Assembly: GCA_016183615.1 (NCBI GenBank)
Contig: JACPEG010000037.1
Coordinates: 1 to 64,000 of the forward strand
DNA length: 64,000 nt
Direction: 5' to 3'
From: Betaproteobacteria bacterium
GTDB taxonomy: Bacteria > Pseudomonadota > Gammaproteobacteria > Burkholderiales > UBA6910
The notes beneath the pieces are model-generated. The model searched no databases and was not told the origin of the DNA. It was given only the letters and a program-made list of their open reading frames with translations. Below, piece by piece: positions 45,734 through 54,501 of this stretch (positions are counted from its first letter, which is position 1; every line of letters starts with the position of its first letter). The position numbers were made by a program, and so were the translations under genes.

Positions 45734-46660
45734 TTGGCCGCCATTGCTTCCAGAGCCGCATACGGCCCCACCGCGTGGGTTGATGCAGTCCTGCTGACCC
45801 ACGATCCCACGCCCCGTTTCGGGGTTGCCATCGTTCTCTCCACCATCGTGCACGCCGTGCTCCTGTTCGGCGTGACCTTCGTGCTGCCCGATCCGCGCGC
45901 CCTTTCCGACCTGACCAGCAAGCTCGAAGTGGTGCTGGTGAACAGCAAGTCGGTGACGCGCCCGGACCAGGCGGACGCCCTGGCCCAGGCCCGGCTCGAC
46001 GGCGGGGGCAACACCGATGACAGGCGCCGCGCCAAGAGCCCGCTGCCGGTGCTCGCCGACGACACCCGCACCCAGCTCGAAACCAGCGCGGCGAAGCGCG
46101 TCGAGCAGCTGGAGCAGGAAGCGCAACGGCTCATGAGTCAGGTCAGGAGCCGGAAGACGGTGAACCCGGTTCAGGACCAGCCGGAGAGAACCCCCCAGGC
46201 GAGCGCCGAACGGGTCGACACCTCGGAGCTCATCCAGCGCAGCCTGGAGATCGCGCGGCTCGAGGCCCAGATCGCCAAGGATTGGGACGACTACCAGAAA
46301 CGGCCGCGCCGGCGCTTCATCGGGGCCCGCACCCAGGAATATCGCTTTGCCCAGTACGTGGAGGACTGGCGCATCAAGATCGAGCGCATCGGCAACCTCA
46401 ACTACCCGGAGGCGGCCAAGCGTGAGCGCATCTTCGGCAGCCTGCAGCTCACGGTGTCCATCAAGTCCGATGGCACGGTGGAGACCGTGGAACTCAACCG
46501 CTCCTCGGGACAGAAGGTCCTGGATGCGGCGGCGCTGAGGATCGTGAAGCTGGCCGCGCCCTACGCTCCGTTCCCGGCGGACATCCGGCGCGACACCGAT
46601 ATCCTGTCCATCACCCGAACCTGGATTTTCACCCGGTCGGATCAACTGGTCAGCGAATGA
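45734..46660 (+). CDS. tonB: TonB-family energy transducer
   Basis: A 308-residue protein: short cytoplasmic N-terminus, one membrane segment (~30-52; FGVAIVLSTIVHAVLLFGV), a long coiled-coil/charged periplasmic section (~85-190; KRVEQLEQEAQRLMSQVRSR) instead of the usual Pro-rich rod, and a TonB C-terminal domain (~215-308): 'WRIKIERIGNLNYPEAAKRE', LTVSIKSDGTVETVELNRSS, AALRIVKLAAPYAPFPADI. Start is probably TTG 45734 with AGAGG upstream; no better start is in frame. Partners ExbBD are not in the window. It likely powers outer-membrane transport. Confidence 0.85.
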   Translation: MAAIASRAAYGPTAWVDAVLLTHDPTPRFGVAIVLSTIVHAVLLFGVTFVLPDPRALSDLTSKLEVVLVNSKSVTRPDQADALAQARLDGGGNTDDRRRAKSPLPVLADDTRTQLETSAAKRVEQLEQEAQRLMSQVRSRKTVNPVQDQPERTPQASAERVDTSELIQRSLEIARLEAQIAKDWDDYQKRPRRRFIGARTQEYRFAQYVEDWRIKIERIGNLNYPEAAKRERIFGSLQLTVSIKSDGTVETVELNRSSGQKVLDAAALRIVKLAAPYAPFPADIRRDTDILSITRTWIFTRSDQLVSE

Positions 46661-46706
46661 GCGACCGCACCCGATCGGCAATCCGCGATCCGCGCTTTTT
46701 CATCGA

Positions 46707-47561
46707 ATGACCGATCTCTACGCCGTCGTCGGCAATCCCGTCGCCCACTCCCGGTCTCCGGCCATCCATGCCGAGTTCGCGCGCGCGACCGGGCAGGACC
46801 TGCGCTACGAGGCGCTGCTGGCCCCGTTCGACGGGCTTGCCCGGACTCTCGCCGATTTCCGCGGCCGGGGAGGCAAGGGGTGTAACGTGACCGTGCCCTT
46901 CAAGCTGGAGGCGTTCCGGCTCGCCGCGCAACTGAGCGCACGGGCGCAGGTGGCGGAAGCAGTGAACACCCTGAAGTTCGACGGGGACGCGGTATTCGGC
47001 GACAACACCGACGGGGTGGGACTGATACGCGACATCCGGCAGAACCTGGGCTGGCCCATCGAGGGCAAGCGGGTGTTGCTGATGGGCGCCGGCGGTGCCG
47101 CCCAGGGGGTGCTGGCGCCGCTGCTGGACGAGCATCCGGCGACACTGGTGATCGCCAACCGCACGCCCCGGAAGGCCGAGGAACTCGCCGGCCACATGCG
47201 GCGCATCGAGCGCTTCCGCTCGCGGCTGATCAACGCCGGGCCCTATCCGGAACTCAAGGGCAAGCAGTTCGATATCGTGATCAACGCCACCTCGGGGAGC
47301 CTGTCCGGGGAGCTGCCGCCGCTGCCGCGCGGCGTGTTCGCCGCCGAATCGCTGGCCTACGACATGATGTACGGTCAGGCGCTTACACCCTTTCTCGGCT
47401 TTGCCCAGGCGGAAGGCGCCGGGCGGCTCGCCGACGGCATCGGCATGCTGGTGGAGCAGGCCGCCGAGTCGTTCTTTCTCTGGCGCGGCGTGCGGCCGGA
47501 CACGGCGCCGGTGATCACCCTGCTGAAAATGCAGCAGGAAACCGTGAACCACAAACAGTAA
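46707..47561 (+). CDS. aroE: Shikimate dehydrogenase
   Basis: A 284-residue AroE: 'YAVVGNPVAHSRSPAIHAEF' (shikimate-binding Ser pair), GCNVTVPFKLEAFRLA (catalytic Lys), NTLKFDGDAVFGDNTDGVGL (catalytic Asp), VLLMGAGGAAQGVLAPLL (NADP Rossmann) and FDIVINATSGSLSGELPPLP. It reduces dehydroshikimate in aromatic amino-acid synthesis. Between tonB and mtgA, the order seen in many betaproteobacteria. Confidence 0.96.
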   Translation: MTDLYAVVGNPVAHSRSPAIHAEFARATGQDLRYEALLAPFDGLARTLADFRGRGGKGCNVTVPFKLEAFRLAAQLSARAQVAEAVNTLKFDGDAVFGDNTDGVGLIRDIRQNLGWPIEGKRVLLMGAGGAAQGVLAPLLDEHPATLVIANRTPRKAEELAGHMRRIERFRSRLINAGPYPELKGKQFDIVINATSGSLSGELPPLPRGVFAAESLAYDMMYGQALTPFLGFAQAEGAGRLADGIGMLVEQAAESFFLWRGVRPDTAPVITLLKMQQETVNHKQ

Positions 47562-47626
47562 GCGGAGAAACTGCCGCCGATCCTGCGATTCGCTGGTCAC
47601 AACTCACCGTTCATTCGCTCTCCCTG

Positions 47627-48325
47627 ATGTTGCGCTTCCTTTGGCGCTGGACCTGGCGCCTTGTTCTCCTCGCCATCGGCCTGGTGCTCGCCTACCAGCT
47701 CTGGTTCTACGGCCACGTGGTGTTCTGGAAGTACTACAACCCGGCCGGCTCGAGCTTCATGGAGCAGCGCCTGGAGACACTCCACGAGAAGAAGCCGGAT
47801 GCCAGGCTCAAGCACCAGTGGGTGCCCTACGGGAAGATCTCCAGCCACCTCAAGCGCGCCATCATCGCCGCCGAGGACGGCAAGTTCCTGGAGCATGAGG
47901 GCTTCGATTTCGATGCCATCCAGAAGGCCTACGAAAAGAATCTGAAGAAGGGCAAAGTGGTGGCCGGCGGCTCCACCATCAGCCAGCAGCTGGCGAAGAA
48001 CCTGTTCCTGTCGGCGCAGCGCACCCCCTGGCGCAAGGCCCAGGAGGCGGTGATCACCCTGATGCTGGAATACACCTGGGACAAGCGCCGCATCCTGGAG
48101 GTCTACCTCAACATCATCGAGTGGGGCAACGGCGTGTTCGGCGCCGAGGCGGCCGCCCGCCACTACTTCGGCGCCTCCGCGGCGGGGTTGTCCGCAGAGC
48201 AGGCGGCGCGGCTCGCCGCCATGGTCCCCAATCCCCGCTATTACGACCGGCGGCGCGATTCCCCCTACCTCGCCCGACGCACCGAGCTCATCCTGGCCCG
48301 CATGAGCGCGGCTCAGGTGCCGTAG
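47627..48325 (+). CDS. mtgA: Monofunctional peptidoglycan glycosyltransferase
   Basis: A 232-residue GT51 enzyme with an N-terminal membrane anchor (residues ~10-28). Catalytic motifs: RAIIAAEDGKFLEHEGFDF (first Glu), GGSTISQQLAKNLFLSA, RKAQEAVITLMLEYTWDKRR and ILEVYLNIIEWGNGVFGAEA (EVYLN). It polymerises lipid II without transpeptidation. Complements RodA/PBP2 from the mre cluster. ~65 bp after aroE; the spacer carries weak GTGAACCACAAACAG repeats. Confidence 0.96.
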   Translation: MLRFLWRWTWRLVLLAIGLVLAYQLWFYGHVVFWKYYNPAGSSFMEQRLETLHEKKPDARLKHQWVPYGKISSHLKRAIIAAEDGKFLEHEGFDFDAIQKAYEKNLKKGKVVAGGSTISQQLAKNLFLSAQRTPWRKAQEAVITLMLEYTWDKRRILEVYLNIIEWGNGVFGAEAAARHYFGASAAGLSAEQAARLAAMVPNPRYYDRRRDSPYLARRTELILARMSAAQVP

Positions 48326-48396
48326 CCGGGAGCAGGCGGACCGGGTGGACCCGGGTGATATAAAATGGCCGTTCCACGTTTTCCAGGGAGGGGGCC

Positions 48397-49764
48397 ATGA
48401 CCGAATCCATCAAGTATCTGCTCGACGAGAGCCGGATCCCGAAGTCCTGGTACAACATCATGGCGGACCTGCCGGCGCCGCCGCCCCCGGTGCTGCATCC
48501 GGGCACCCTCAAGCCGGTGGGACCCGACGACCTGGCGCCGCTCTTCCCCATGTCGCTCATCGCCCAGGAGGTGACCACCGAGCGGGAAGTGGAGATCCCG
48601 GAGCCGGTGCGGGACATTTACCGGCAGTGGCGTCCGAGTCCGCTGTACCGGGCGCGCCGGCTGGAGCAGGTCCTTCAGACGCCGGCGAAAATCTACTACA
48701 AGTACGAGGGCGTCTCCCCCTCCGGGAGCCACAAGCCCAACACCGCGGTGGCCCAGGCCTTCTACAACCGGGAGGCGGGCATCCGGCGCATCAGCACCGA
48801 AACCGGCGCCGGTCAGTGGGGCTCTTCGCTCGCCTTCGCCGGGGCCCTGTTCGGCATCGAGGTGCAGGTGTTCATGGTGCGGGTATCCTACGACCAGAAG
48901 CCCTACCGCCGGGCCCTGATGGAAACCTACGGCGCCCGGTGCACGCCTTCACCCTCCGATGAGACCCAGTCCGGGCGGGCGATCCTCGCCAAGCGGCCGG
49001 ATCATCCCGGCAGCCTCGGCATCGCCATTTCCGAGGCGGTGGAAGTGGCGGCCTCCCGCGACGACACCAAGTACGCCCTGGGCTCGGTGCTCAACCACGT
49101 GCTGCTGCACCAGACCGTGATCGGGCTGGAGGCCATGGCCCAGATGGAAATGGCGGGCGATGCGCCCGACATCGTGATCGGCTGCACCGGCGGCGGCTCC
49201 AATTTCGCGGGCATCGCCTTTCCCTACATCGGCGCCGCGCTGCGGGGCGGCAAGAAGGCCCGGTTCATCGCCGTGGAGCCGGCGGCCTGCCCGTCGCTCA
49301 CCCGCGGCAAGTATGCCTACGACTTCGGCGACACCGCACATCTCACGCCGCTGGCGAAAATGCATACTCTGGGCTCCACCTTCACACCGCCGGGATTCCA
49401 TGCCGGGGGCCTGCGTTACCACGGCATGGCGCCGCTGGTTTCCCACCTGAAGGAGCTGGGGCTGATCGATGCCGTGGCTTATCACCAGAAACCCTGCTTC
49501 GAGGCGGGCGTCACCTTCGCCCGGGCCGAGGGTATCGTTCCCGCGCCGGAGTCCAACCACGCGGTGCGGGCAGCGGTCGACGAGGCCCTGCGCTGCAAAG
49601 AGGAGGGCAAGTCCCGGGTGATCCTGTTCAACCTCTCGGGCCACGGCCACTTCGACATGCAGGCCTACACCGATTACTTCGCCGGCAAGCTCGTGGACCA
49701 GAGCTACGACGAGGCGGAACTCGCCATGGCGCTGGCAGGATTGCCTTCGGTCAAGGCGGCGTAG
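48397..49764 (+). CDS. TrpB2-like PLP enzyme (tryptophan synthase beta-like)
   Basis: A 455-residue PLP enzyme of the longer TrpB2 type. '[20 protein letters not shown]' carries the PLP-binding Lys in SGSHKPN (TrpB: GSHKINN), followed by [18 protein letters not shown], '[20 protein letters not shown]' (phosphate-binding glycine loop), [14 protein letters not shown] and [15 protein letters not shown]. TrpB2 proteins use indole and serine, or sometimes phosphoserine, without a strict need for TrpA. No trpA is nearby. An unusual N-terminal Pro-rich extension ([19 protein letters not shown]) is normal for this subgroup. Confidence 0.9.
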   Translation: MTESIKYLLDESRIPKSWYNIMADLPAPPPPVLHPGTLKPVGPDDLAPLFPMSLIAQEVTTEREVEIPEPVRDIYRQWRPSPLYRARRLEQVLQTPAKIYYKYEGVSPSGSHKPNTAVAQAFYNREAGIRRISTETGAGQWGSSLAFAGALFGIEVQVFMVRVSYDQKPYRRALMETYGARCTPSPSDETQSGRAILAKRPDHPGSLGIAISEAVEVAASRDDTKYALGSVLNHVLLHQTVIGLEAMAQMEMAGDAPDIVIGCTGGGSNFAGIAFPYIGAALRGGKKARFIAVEPAACPSLTRGKYAYDFGDTAHLTPLAKMHTLGSTFTPPGFHAGGLRYHGMAPLVSHLKELGLIDAVAYHQKPCFEAGVTFARAEGIVPAPESNHAVRAAVDEALRCKEEGKSRVILFNLSGHGHFDMQAYTDYFAGKLVDQSYDEAELAMALAGLPSVKAA

Positions 49765-49781
49765 CCGGCGCGCAACTCGCG

Positions 49782-49810
49782 ACGGGCGGCTGCGGCCGCC
49801 CGTTTTTTTT
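49782..49810 (+). terminator. Intrinsic terminator after trpB2
   Basis: ACGGGCGGC, loop TGCG, GCCGCCCGT then T7; 18 bp past the stop. Confidence 0.95.
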
Positions 49811-49840
49811 CGGATGGCCGGCGGATTCTCCCAAGATTCA

Positions 49841-49870
49841 TGGACGTCAAAAAGCCGATTTGCCTACAAT
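49841..49870 (+). promoter_or_regulatory. Candidate sigma-70 promoter of mgtE
   Basis: TGGACG (4/6), 18-bp spacer, TACAAT (5/6). Predicted leader ~17 nt to ATG 49894. Confidence 0.45.
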
Positions 49871-49893
49871 GCCCTAGCTGAGCGACCGCGCCC

Positions 49894-51336
49894 ATGGCCG
49901 AGACCCAGGAAATCAGACCCCAGGACGACCTGCAGGAGCACCTGCTCAAGGTGCTGCACCTGCTCGAGAAGCAGAGGCTGGTCGAGCAGCTGGTGCACAA
50001 GCAGGCGATGCCCCGGCACGACCTGGTGGAATCGCTCGTCCACAAGCAGCACCTGGCGGAGCTGCAGAAGTTCCTCGACGAGCTGCATCCGGCCGACGTC
50101 GCCTACATCCTGGAGGCGCTGCCCCTGGAGGACCGCCTCCAGGTCTGGAATTTGGTCAAGGCCGAGCGCGACGGCGAGATCCTGCTGGAGGTCTCCGACG
50201 CGGTGCGCGAATCGCTTATTCGCGCCATGGACAGCCAGGAGCTGGTGGCGGCCGCGGAGCAGCTCGACACCGACGAGATCGCCGATCTGGCCCCCGACCT
50301 GCCCGAGGAGGTGGTGGCCGACGTGTTCAAGCGGCTCTCCGCCGAGGAGCGCGAGGAGCTGCGGGCGGCGCTCTCCTATCCCGAGGGCACGGTGGGGGCC
50401 CTGATGGATTTCGAAATGGTCACCATCCGCGAGGATGTGACGCTCGAAGTGGTGCTGCGCTACCTGCGCCTGCTCGACGAGCTGCCGGATCACACCGACA
50501 CCCTGTTCGTGGTGGACCGCCAGGGTCGGCTGCGGGGCATCCTGCCCCTCAACAAAATCCTGGTGACCGACCCGGAGACCGAGGTGGGCCAGGTGATGGA
50601 AACCGAGGTGGTGAGCTTCAACCCGGAGGACAGGGGCCAGGAGGCGGCCCAGGCCTTCGAGCGCTACGACCTGATCACGGCGCCGGTGGTGGATGCCAAC
50701 GGCAAGGTGATCGGCCGGCTCACGGTGGACGCGATGGTGGACTTCATTCGCGAGAAATCCGAGAGCGAAGTGCTGGGCCTGGCGGGCCTGAAGGAGCAGG
50801 AGGACATCTTCGCGCCCATCTGGGAGAGCCTCAAGAACCGCTGGACCTGGCTCGCCGTGAATCTGATCACGGCTTTCATCGCTTCGCGGGTGATCGGCGT
50901 GTTCGAGGAGTCGATCGAGAAGCTGGTGGCGCTGGCCGCCCTCATGCCCATCATCGCCGGCATCGGCGGCAATTCCGGCAACCAGACCATCACCATGATC
51001 GTGCGGGCCCTCGCCCTCGGCCAGATCAACGCCGCCAACGCCAAAAAGCTGTTTGCCAAGGAAATCGGCGTATCGGTGCTCAACGGCCTGGTGTGGGGCG
51101 GCGTGGTGGGGCTGTTCGCCTTCTTCATCTACCACAACGTATCCCTGGGGCTGGTGATGACCGGCGCCATGGTGCTGAACCTCCTGCTCGCGGCCCTGGC
51201 GGGGGTGGTGATCCCGCTCACCATGCACAAGCTGGGCCGCGATCCGGCGGTGGGCTCCAGCGTCATGATCACCGCGCTTACCGACAGCGGGGGGTTCTTC
51301 ATTTTCCTCGGTCTGGCGACGGTGTTTCTGCTCTAA
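49894..51336 (+). CDS. mgtE: Magnesium transporter MgtE
   Basis: A 480-residue MgtE. N domain: LHPADVAYILEALPLEDRLQ, 'IADLAPDLPEEVVADVFKRL'. Paired CBS domains ~165-290: YPEGTVGALMDFEMVTIRED, DTLFVVDRQGRLRGILPL, 'DLITAPVVDANGKVIGRLTV'. Then five membrane segments with PIIAGIGGNSGNQTITMIVRAL (pore motif GGNSGNQ) and DPAVGSSVMITALTDSGGF (Asp lining the pore). Mg2+-gated channel/transporter. Own promoter likely; a CGCAAAG repeat follows. Confidence 0.96.
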   Translation: MAETQEIRPQDDLQEHLLKVLHLLEKQRLVEQLVHKQAMPRHDLVESLVHKQHLAELQKFLDELHPADVAYILEALPLEDRLQVWNLVKAERDGEILLEVSDAVRESLIRAMDSQELVAAAEQLDTDEIADLAPDLPEEVVADVFKRLSAEEREELRAALSYPEGTVGALMDFEMVTIREDVTLEVVLRYLRLLDELPDHTDTLFVVDRQGRLRGILPLNKILVTDPETEVGQVMETEVVSFNPEDRGQEAAQAFERYDLITAPVVDANGKVIGRLTVDAMVDFIREKSESEVLGLAGLKEQEDIFAPIWESLKNRWTWLAVNLITAFIASRVIGVFEESIEKLVALAALMPIIAGIGGNSGNQTITMIVRALALGQINAANAKKLFAKEIGVSVLNGLVWGGVVGLFAFFIYHNVSLGLVMTGAMVLNLLLAALAGVVIPLTMHKLGRDPAVGSSVMITALTDSGGFFIFLGLATVFLL

Positions 51337-51480
51337 ACGCAGAGACGCAAAGATCGCAAAGGGCGCCCAGGCCGGGAACAGGAATTCGCACGGATTGGAG
51401 GCCGATATCACCCTCGCGACGGTAACGTGTCATGCGTTTCGGGTTTGTTCTTTGCGTTCTTCGCGTCTTTGCGTTTCGAG
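51334..51480. repeat. CGCAAAG-family inverted repeat between mgtE and the E3-like gene
   Basis: AAACGCAGAGACGCAAAGAT on the left; TTTGCGTTCTTCGCGTCTTT on the right, ending 6 bp before the next gene's ATG. The frame of that gene is open through the repeat, giving a spurious N-terminal extension. Confidence 0.85.
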
Positions 51481-51486
51481 GTTTTG

Positions 51487-52881
51487 ATGCAGCAGTTCGA
51501 TCTCATCGTCATCGGCTCCGGCCCCGGCGGCTACCGGGCCGCGGTGCTGGCTGCGCTGCGTGGGTTTTCGGTGGCGATCGTGGAGAAAGGCGAATGGGGC
51601 GGCTGCTGCCTGAACCGGGGCTGCGTGCCGAAGAAGGCCTGGCACCACACGGCGAAGCTGGTTGCAGCCGGCCGTGGATTTGCCGGGCGCGGCATCCGGG
51701 GTACGCTCACCCCCGACCTTGAGGCCGCGTGGCAGCACCAGAAGCGGGTGGTGTCCACGGTGCGCGCGAGCTACACCGATTACCTGAAGCGGTTGGGCGT
51801 CACGACGGTGAATGGCCGGGCGAGGTTCACCGATCCCCACACCCTCGCCATCGAAGGGGGTTCACCGCTCGAAGGCCACAACATCATCATCGCCACCGGG
51901 TCCCACCCCTACGTTCCGGCGAATCTGCCGCTCGTTCCGGGCCGGGTTCTCACCACCGACGATCTGTTCGATGCGCCGCCGCCTCCGGGCAGGCGGGTGG
52001 CGCTGATCGGCAGCGGAGTCGTGGGCACCGAGTTCGCCTTCATTCTCTCGATGCTGGGGCGGGAAGTGCTGTGGCTCACCCATGCCGAGCCGCTCTCCCG
52101 CACCCGGTTCTCCAAGCCGGCGCTCAAGACCCTGGGCGAGGGGCTCGGCAAGCTGGGGATTCGGGCGCGGACCCGGAGCCGCGCCGCCCGCGCCGGAGTG
52201 ACCCCGGAGGGAGTGGTAGTGACGCTTCCCGACGGCTCGATGGAGACGGTGGACTGGCTGCTGCTCGGATCGGGACGGATTCCCCATACCGAAGGCCTGA
52301 ACCTCGCTGCCGCCGGAGTCGGGACTAATGCCGCCGGCTTCATCGAGGTCAACGATTTCCTGGAAACCGCCGCGCCCCACATCTACGCCATCGGCGATGT
52401 GGCGAATCCGGCGATGACGTCCAACCACGCCCTCGCCGAGGCCGCGGTGGCGGTGGCCAATGTCGTCGCGACCCGAAGCCGCGCCCGGGACGGCGCTTCC
52501 GTGCCGGAGGTCGTGTACTCGGCCCTGGAACTGGCGCGGGTCGGACTTGGCGAGGACCAGGCGGAGGACGAGGGCCGGGAGCCCGCGGTGGGATTCGCCG
52601 CCTTCGAAGTGAATCCCGCGGCCCTGGGCCAGGACGAGGGAGCCGGCTTCGTCCGGCTGGTGGCCGACATGGACAATGGTGAGCTGCTCGGAGCGGAAGT
52701 GGTCGGGGCGGACGCCGGGGAGCTGATCCAGCAGATTGCCCGGGAATACGGCAACTCCGACGCGCTGGCCCGGATCGCCGGCACCCGCTACAACCATCCG
52801 ACCCGGTCCGAGGAGCTGCTCAACGCCGCCGAAACCCTCGCCGCCAGGTGGGGCCTGAAGCAGCAGGTCTTCGGAACCTGA
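51487..52881 (+). CDS. Dihydrolipoamide dehydrogenase-like disulfide flavoprotein
   Basis: A 464-residue pyridine nucleotide-disulfide oxidoreductase from ATG 51487 (MQQFDLIVIGSGPGGYRA). FAD site GSGPGGYRAAVLAALRG, redox pair in WGGCCLNRGCVPKK (CxxxxC with an extra neighbouring Cys; usual E3 is GGTCLNVGCIPSK), NAD site RVALIGSGVVGTEFAFIL, second FAD motif IYAIGDVANPAM and the C-terminal catalytic 'YNHPTRSEELLNAAE' (His-Glu dyad). No 2-oxoacid dehydrogenase subunits adjoin, so it could be an E3 for another complex or a general disulfide reductase. Confidence 0.9.
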   Translation: MQQFDLIVIGSGPGGYRAAVLAALRGFSVAIVEKGEWGGCCLNRGCVPKKAWHHTAKLVAAGRGFAGRGIRGTLTPDLEAAWQHQKRVVSTVRASYTDYLKRLGVTTVNGRARFTDPHTLAIEGGSPLEGHNIIIATGSHPYVPANLPLVPGRVLTTDDLFDAPPPPGRRVALIGSGVVGTEFAFILSMLGREVLWLTHAEPLSRTRFSKPALKTLGEGLGKLGIRARTRSRAARAGVTPEGVVVTLPDGSMETVDWLLLGSGRIPHTEGLNLAAAGVGTNAAGFIEVNDFLETAAPHIYAIGDVANPAMTSNHALAEAAVAVANVVATRSRARDGASVPEVVYSALELARVGLGEDQAEDEGREPAVGFAAFEVNPAALGQDEGAGFVRLVADMDNGELLGAEVVGADAGELIQQIAREYGNSDALARIAGTRYNHPTRSEELLNAAETLAARWGLKQQVFGT

Positions 52882-52963
52882 ACATTTTCTGCGGGGATGG
52901 AATAATTCCGGCCCTGCGCCTGTTTGCTCCGGTGTAATTCCAACCTCTTGCCGGGAGTGAACC

Positions 52964-53590
52964 ATGATTCAGATACCGCGCCCCCTTGCCGCCCCACTGC
53001 TTTCCGTTGCCCTGCTCGCCGGCTGCGCCGGCTACATGACCCAGGCCTCCAACGCTCCCGTGAAGACCGAGGGCGGGGCGCTGGTGAACATGTCCGGCAT
53101 GACCCTCTACACCTTCGACAAGGACGCGGCCGGCAGCGGCAAGAGCATGTGCAACGGCCCCTGCGCCGACGACCTGGTGCAGGACACCCTGGAGCGGGCC
53201 TGGTCCCGATTCCGGCTATGGCGGCCGGGAAGCGATTTGCGGGCCTGGCTGTTCACCATCATGCATAACCTGGACGTGAACCAGCGCCGGCAGCGGGCGC
53301 GGGAACGGTCCCACCAGCCCATCGAGGAAGGTACCCTGGAGGTGCCGATCCGGGCCACCCAGGACGACGCGCTGGAGCTGCGGGACCTGGCCCAGGCCCT
53401 CGAGCGACTGCCGGCGGAGCAGCGGGAGGTGCTGCTGCTCGTGGGCCTCGAGCAATTGTCGTATCAGGAAGTGGCCAAGGTTCTCGGAGTGCCGCCGGGC
53501 ACGGTCATGTCCCGGCTGTCCCGGGGCAGGGAGCGCCTGCGGGCGCTGCTTTCCGGCGCTGCGCCGGTGGCGTTGAGGGTGGTGAAATGA
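52964..53590 (+). CDS. Chimera: secreted lipoprotein N-terminus fused to ECF sigma factor lacking region 2.1
   Basis: A 208-residue open frame with two unrelated parts. Residues 1-67: lipobox (ALLAGC), GGALVNMSGMTLYTFDKDAA and KSMCNGPC, the start of COG4315-type lipoproteins with the Yx(FWY)xxD motif. From residue ~69: DDLVQDTLERAWSRFRLWRP, SDLRAWLFTIMHNLDVNQRR (sigma regions 2.2-2.4) and ALERLPAEQREVLLLVGLEQ, LSYQEVAKVLGVPPGTVMSR (region 4). Region 2.1 is absent. The join is at 53165-53173 and in frame. An exported sigma factor makes no sense, so the product is either broken or made from an internal start (e.g. GTG 53177). It overlaps the anti-sigma gene (ATGA at 53587). Confidence 0.85.
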   Translation: MIQIPRPLAAPLLSVALLAGCAGYMTQASNAPVKTEGGALVNMSGMTLYTFDKDAAGSGKSMCNGPCADDLVQDTLERAWSRFRLWRPGSDLRAWLFTIMHNLDVNQRRQRARERSHQPIEEGTLEVPIRATQDDALELRDLAQALERLPAEQREVLLLVGLEQLSYQEVAKVLGVPPGTVMSRLSRGRERLRALLSGAAPVALRVVK

Positions 53591-54330
53591 AAGCGATCAC
53601 GGAAATCGACCTGCACGCCTACGTGGACGGCCAACTTGACTCCGCGCGCCGCGCCGAGGTGGAGACCTATCTCGCCGCCCATCCCAAGGAAGCGGAGCGG
53701 GTGCGGGCCTATCAGCAGCAGGCAGACGCGCTGCATGCGCTCTACGACCCGGTGCTCAACGAGCCGGTGCCGCTGGCCTTGCAGCAGCGCCGCCGCAGCT
53801 TTGCGCTGAAACCCCTCGGGGTGGCCGCGGCAGCGGCCTGGATGGCGTTGGGCGGCTTGATCGGCTGGAGTCTCAGGGATACGGAACCGGTGGTGGAGCG
53901 AGTGGCGTTCGCCCGGCAGGCGGCGCTGGCGCATGCGGTGTTCTCGCCCGAGGTGCGCCATCCGGTCGAGGTCGGGGTGGACCAGGAAGTCCACCTGGTG
54001 AGCTGGCTCTCCAAGCGGCTGGGCGCCGACCTCAAGGCACCCAGGCTCGCCGGGGAAGGCTACGAGCTCCTGGGGGGCCGCCTGCTGCCGGGAGGGGAAG
54101 GGCCGGTGGCCCAGTTCATGTACCAGAACGGCCGCGGCCAGCGGCTCACCCTGTACCTGCGCAAGGACGTGGCCGCAAACCGGGAGACGGCCTTCAGCTT
54201 CGCCCAGGAAGGCAAGGTGGCCGTGTTCTACTGGGTGGACGGCCCCTTCGGCTACGCCCTGTCGGGAGAAGTGGGCAAGGGGGAACTTCAACGGCTGGCC
54301 CACGCCGTTTACCGGCAGCTCAACGATTGA
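53587..54330 (+). CDS. Single-pass anti-sigma factor
   Basis: A 247-residue protein: cytoplasmic N-terminal anti-sigma-like helices (ITEIDLHAYVDGQLDSARRA, 'EVETYLAAHPKEAERVRAYQ') without the zinc HxxxCxxC, one membrane segment (~77-95; GVAAAAAWMALGGLIGW) and a periplasmic domain (~100-247) with LGADLKAPRLAGEGYELLGG and QRLTLYLRKDVAANRETAFS. This layout is common for ECF anti-sigma factors of betaproteobacteria. The ATG overlaps the stop of the sigma chimera. If the sigma partner is truly broken, this factor may be an orphan. Confidence 0.88.
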   Translation: MKAITEIDLHAYVDGQLDSARRAEVETYLAAHPKEAERVRAYQQQADALHALYDPVLNEPVPLALQQRRRSFALKPLGVAAAAAWMALGGLIGWSLRDTEPVVERVAFARQAALAHAVFSPEVRHPVEVGVDQEVHLVSWLSKRLGADLKAPRLAGEGYELLGGRLLPGGEGPVAQFMYQNGRGQRLTLYLRKDVAANRETAFSFAQEGKVAVFYWVDGPFGYALSGEVGKGELQRLAHAVYRQLND

Positions 54331-54357
54331 TAAGTGCGGACGCCCGGGGGGCGCTGC

Positions 54358-54408
54358 CTTATCTCCGCGAATTGAAAACCGCCGAAAACCTGGCGGTTTG
54401 ATTCGCGG
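54358..54408. repeat. Hairpin repeat CTCCGCGAATTGAAA (copy 1)
   Basis: CCGCGAATTGAAAACCGCC pairs with GGCGGTTTGATTCGCGG around a short loop. Second copy at 55719-55770; the two bracket the cytochrome b561/c pair. The rest of 54331-54501 holds no gene. Confidence 0.85.
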
Positions 54409-54501
54409 ACGGCCCGGTCAGCAGGCTCGCAGCGTGACAACTTCCTCTCCGTGACAAAGGTTACAGAAGCCTGGCGGTATCTCCGGTAGACTCGCTGCGC
54501 C

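Noticed and set aside
52882..52963. ECF-type promoter (GGAATAATTCC ... GTGTAATTCC) before the chimera
   Set aside because: The paired TAATTCC words are suggestive, but no matching motif was found before 54502 or 55916, so I cannot support an autoregulated promoter.
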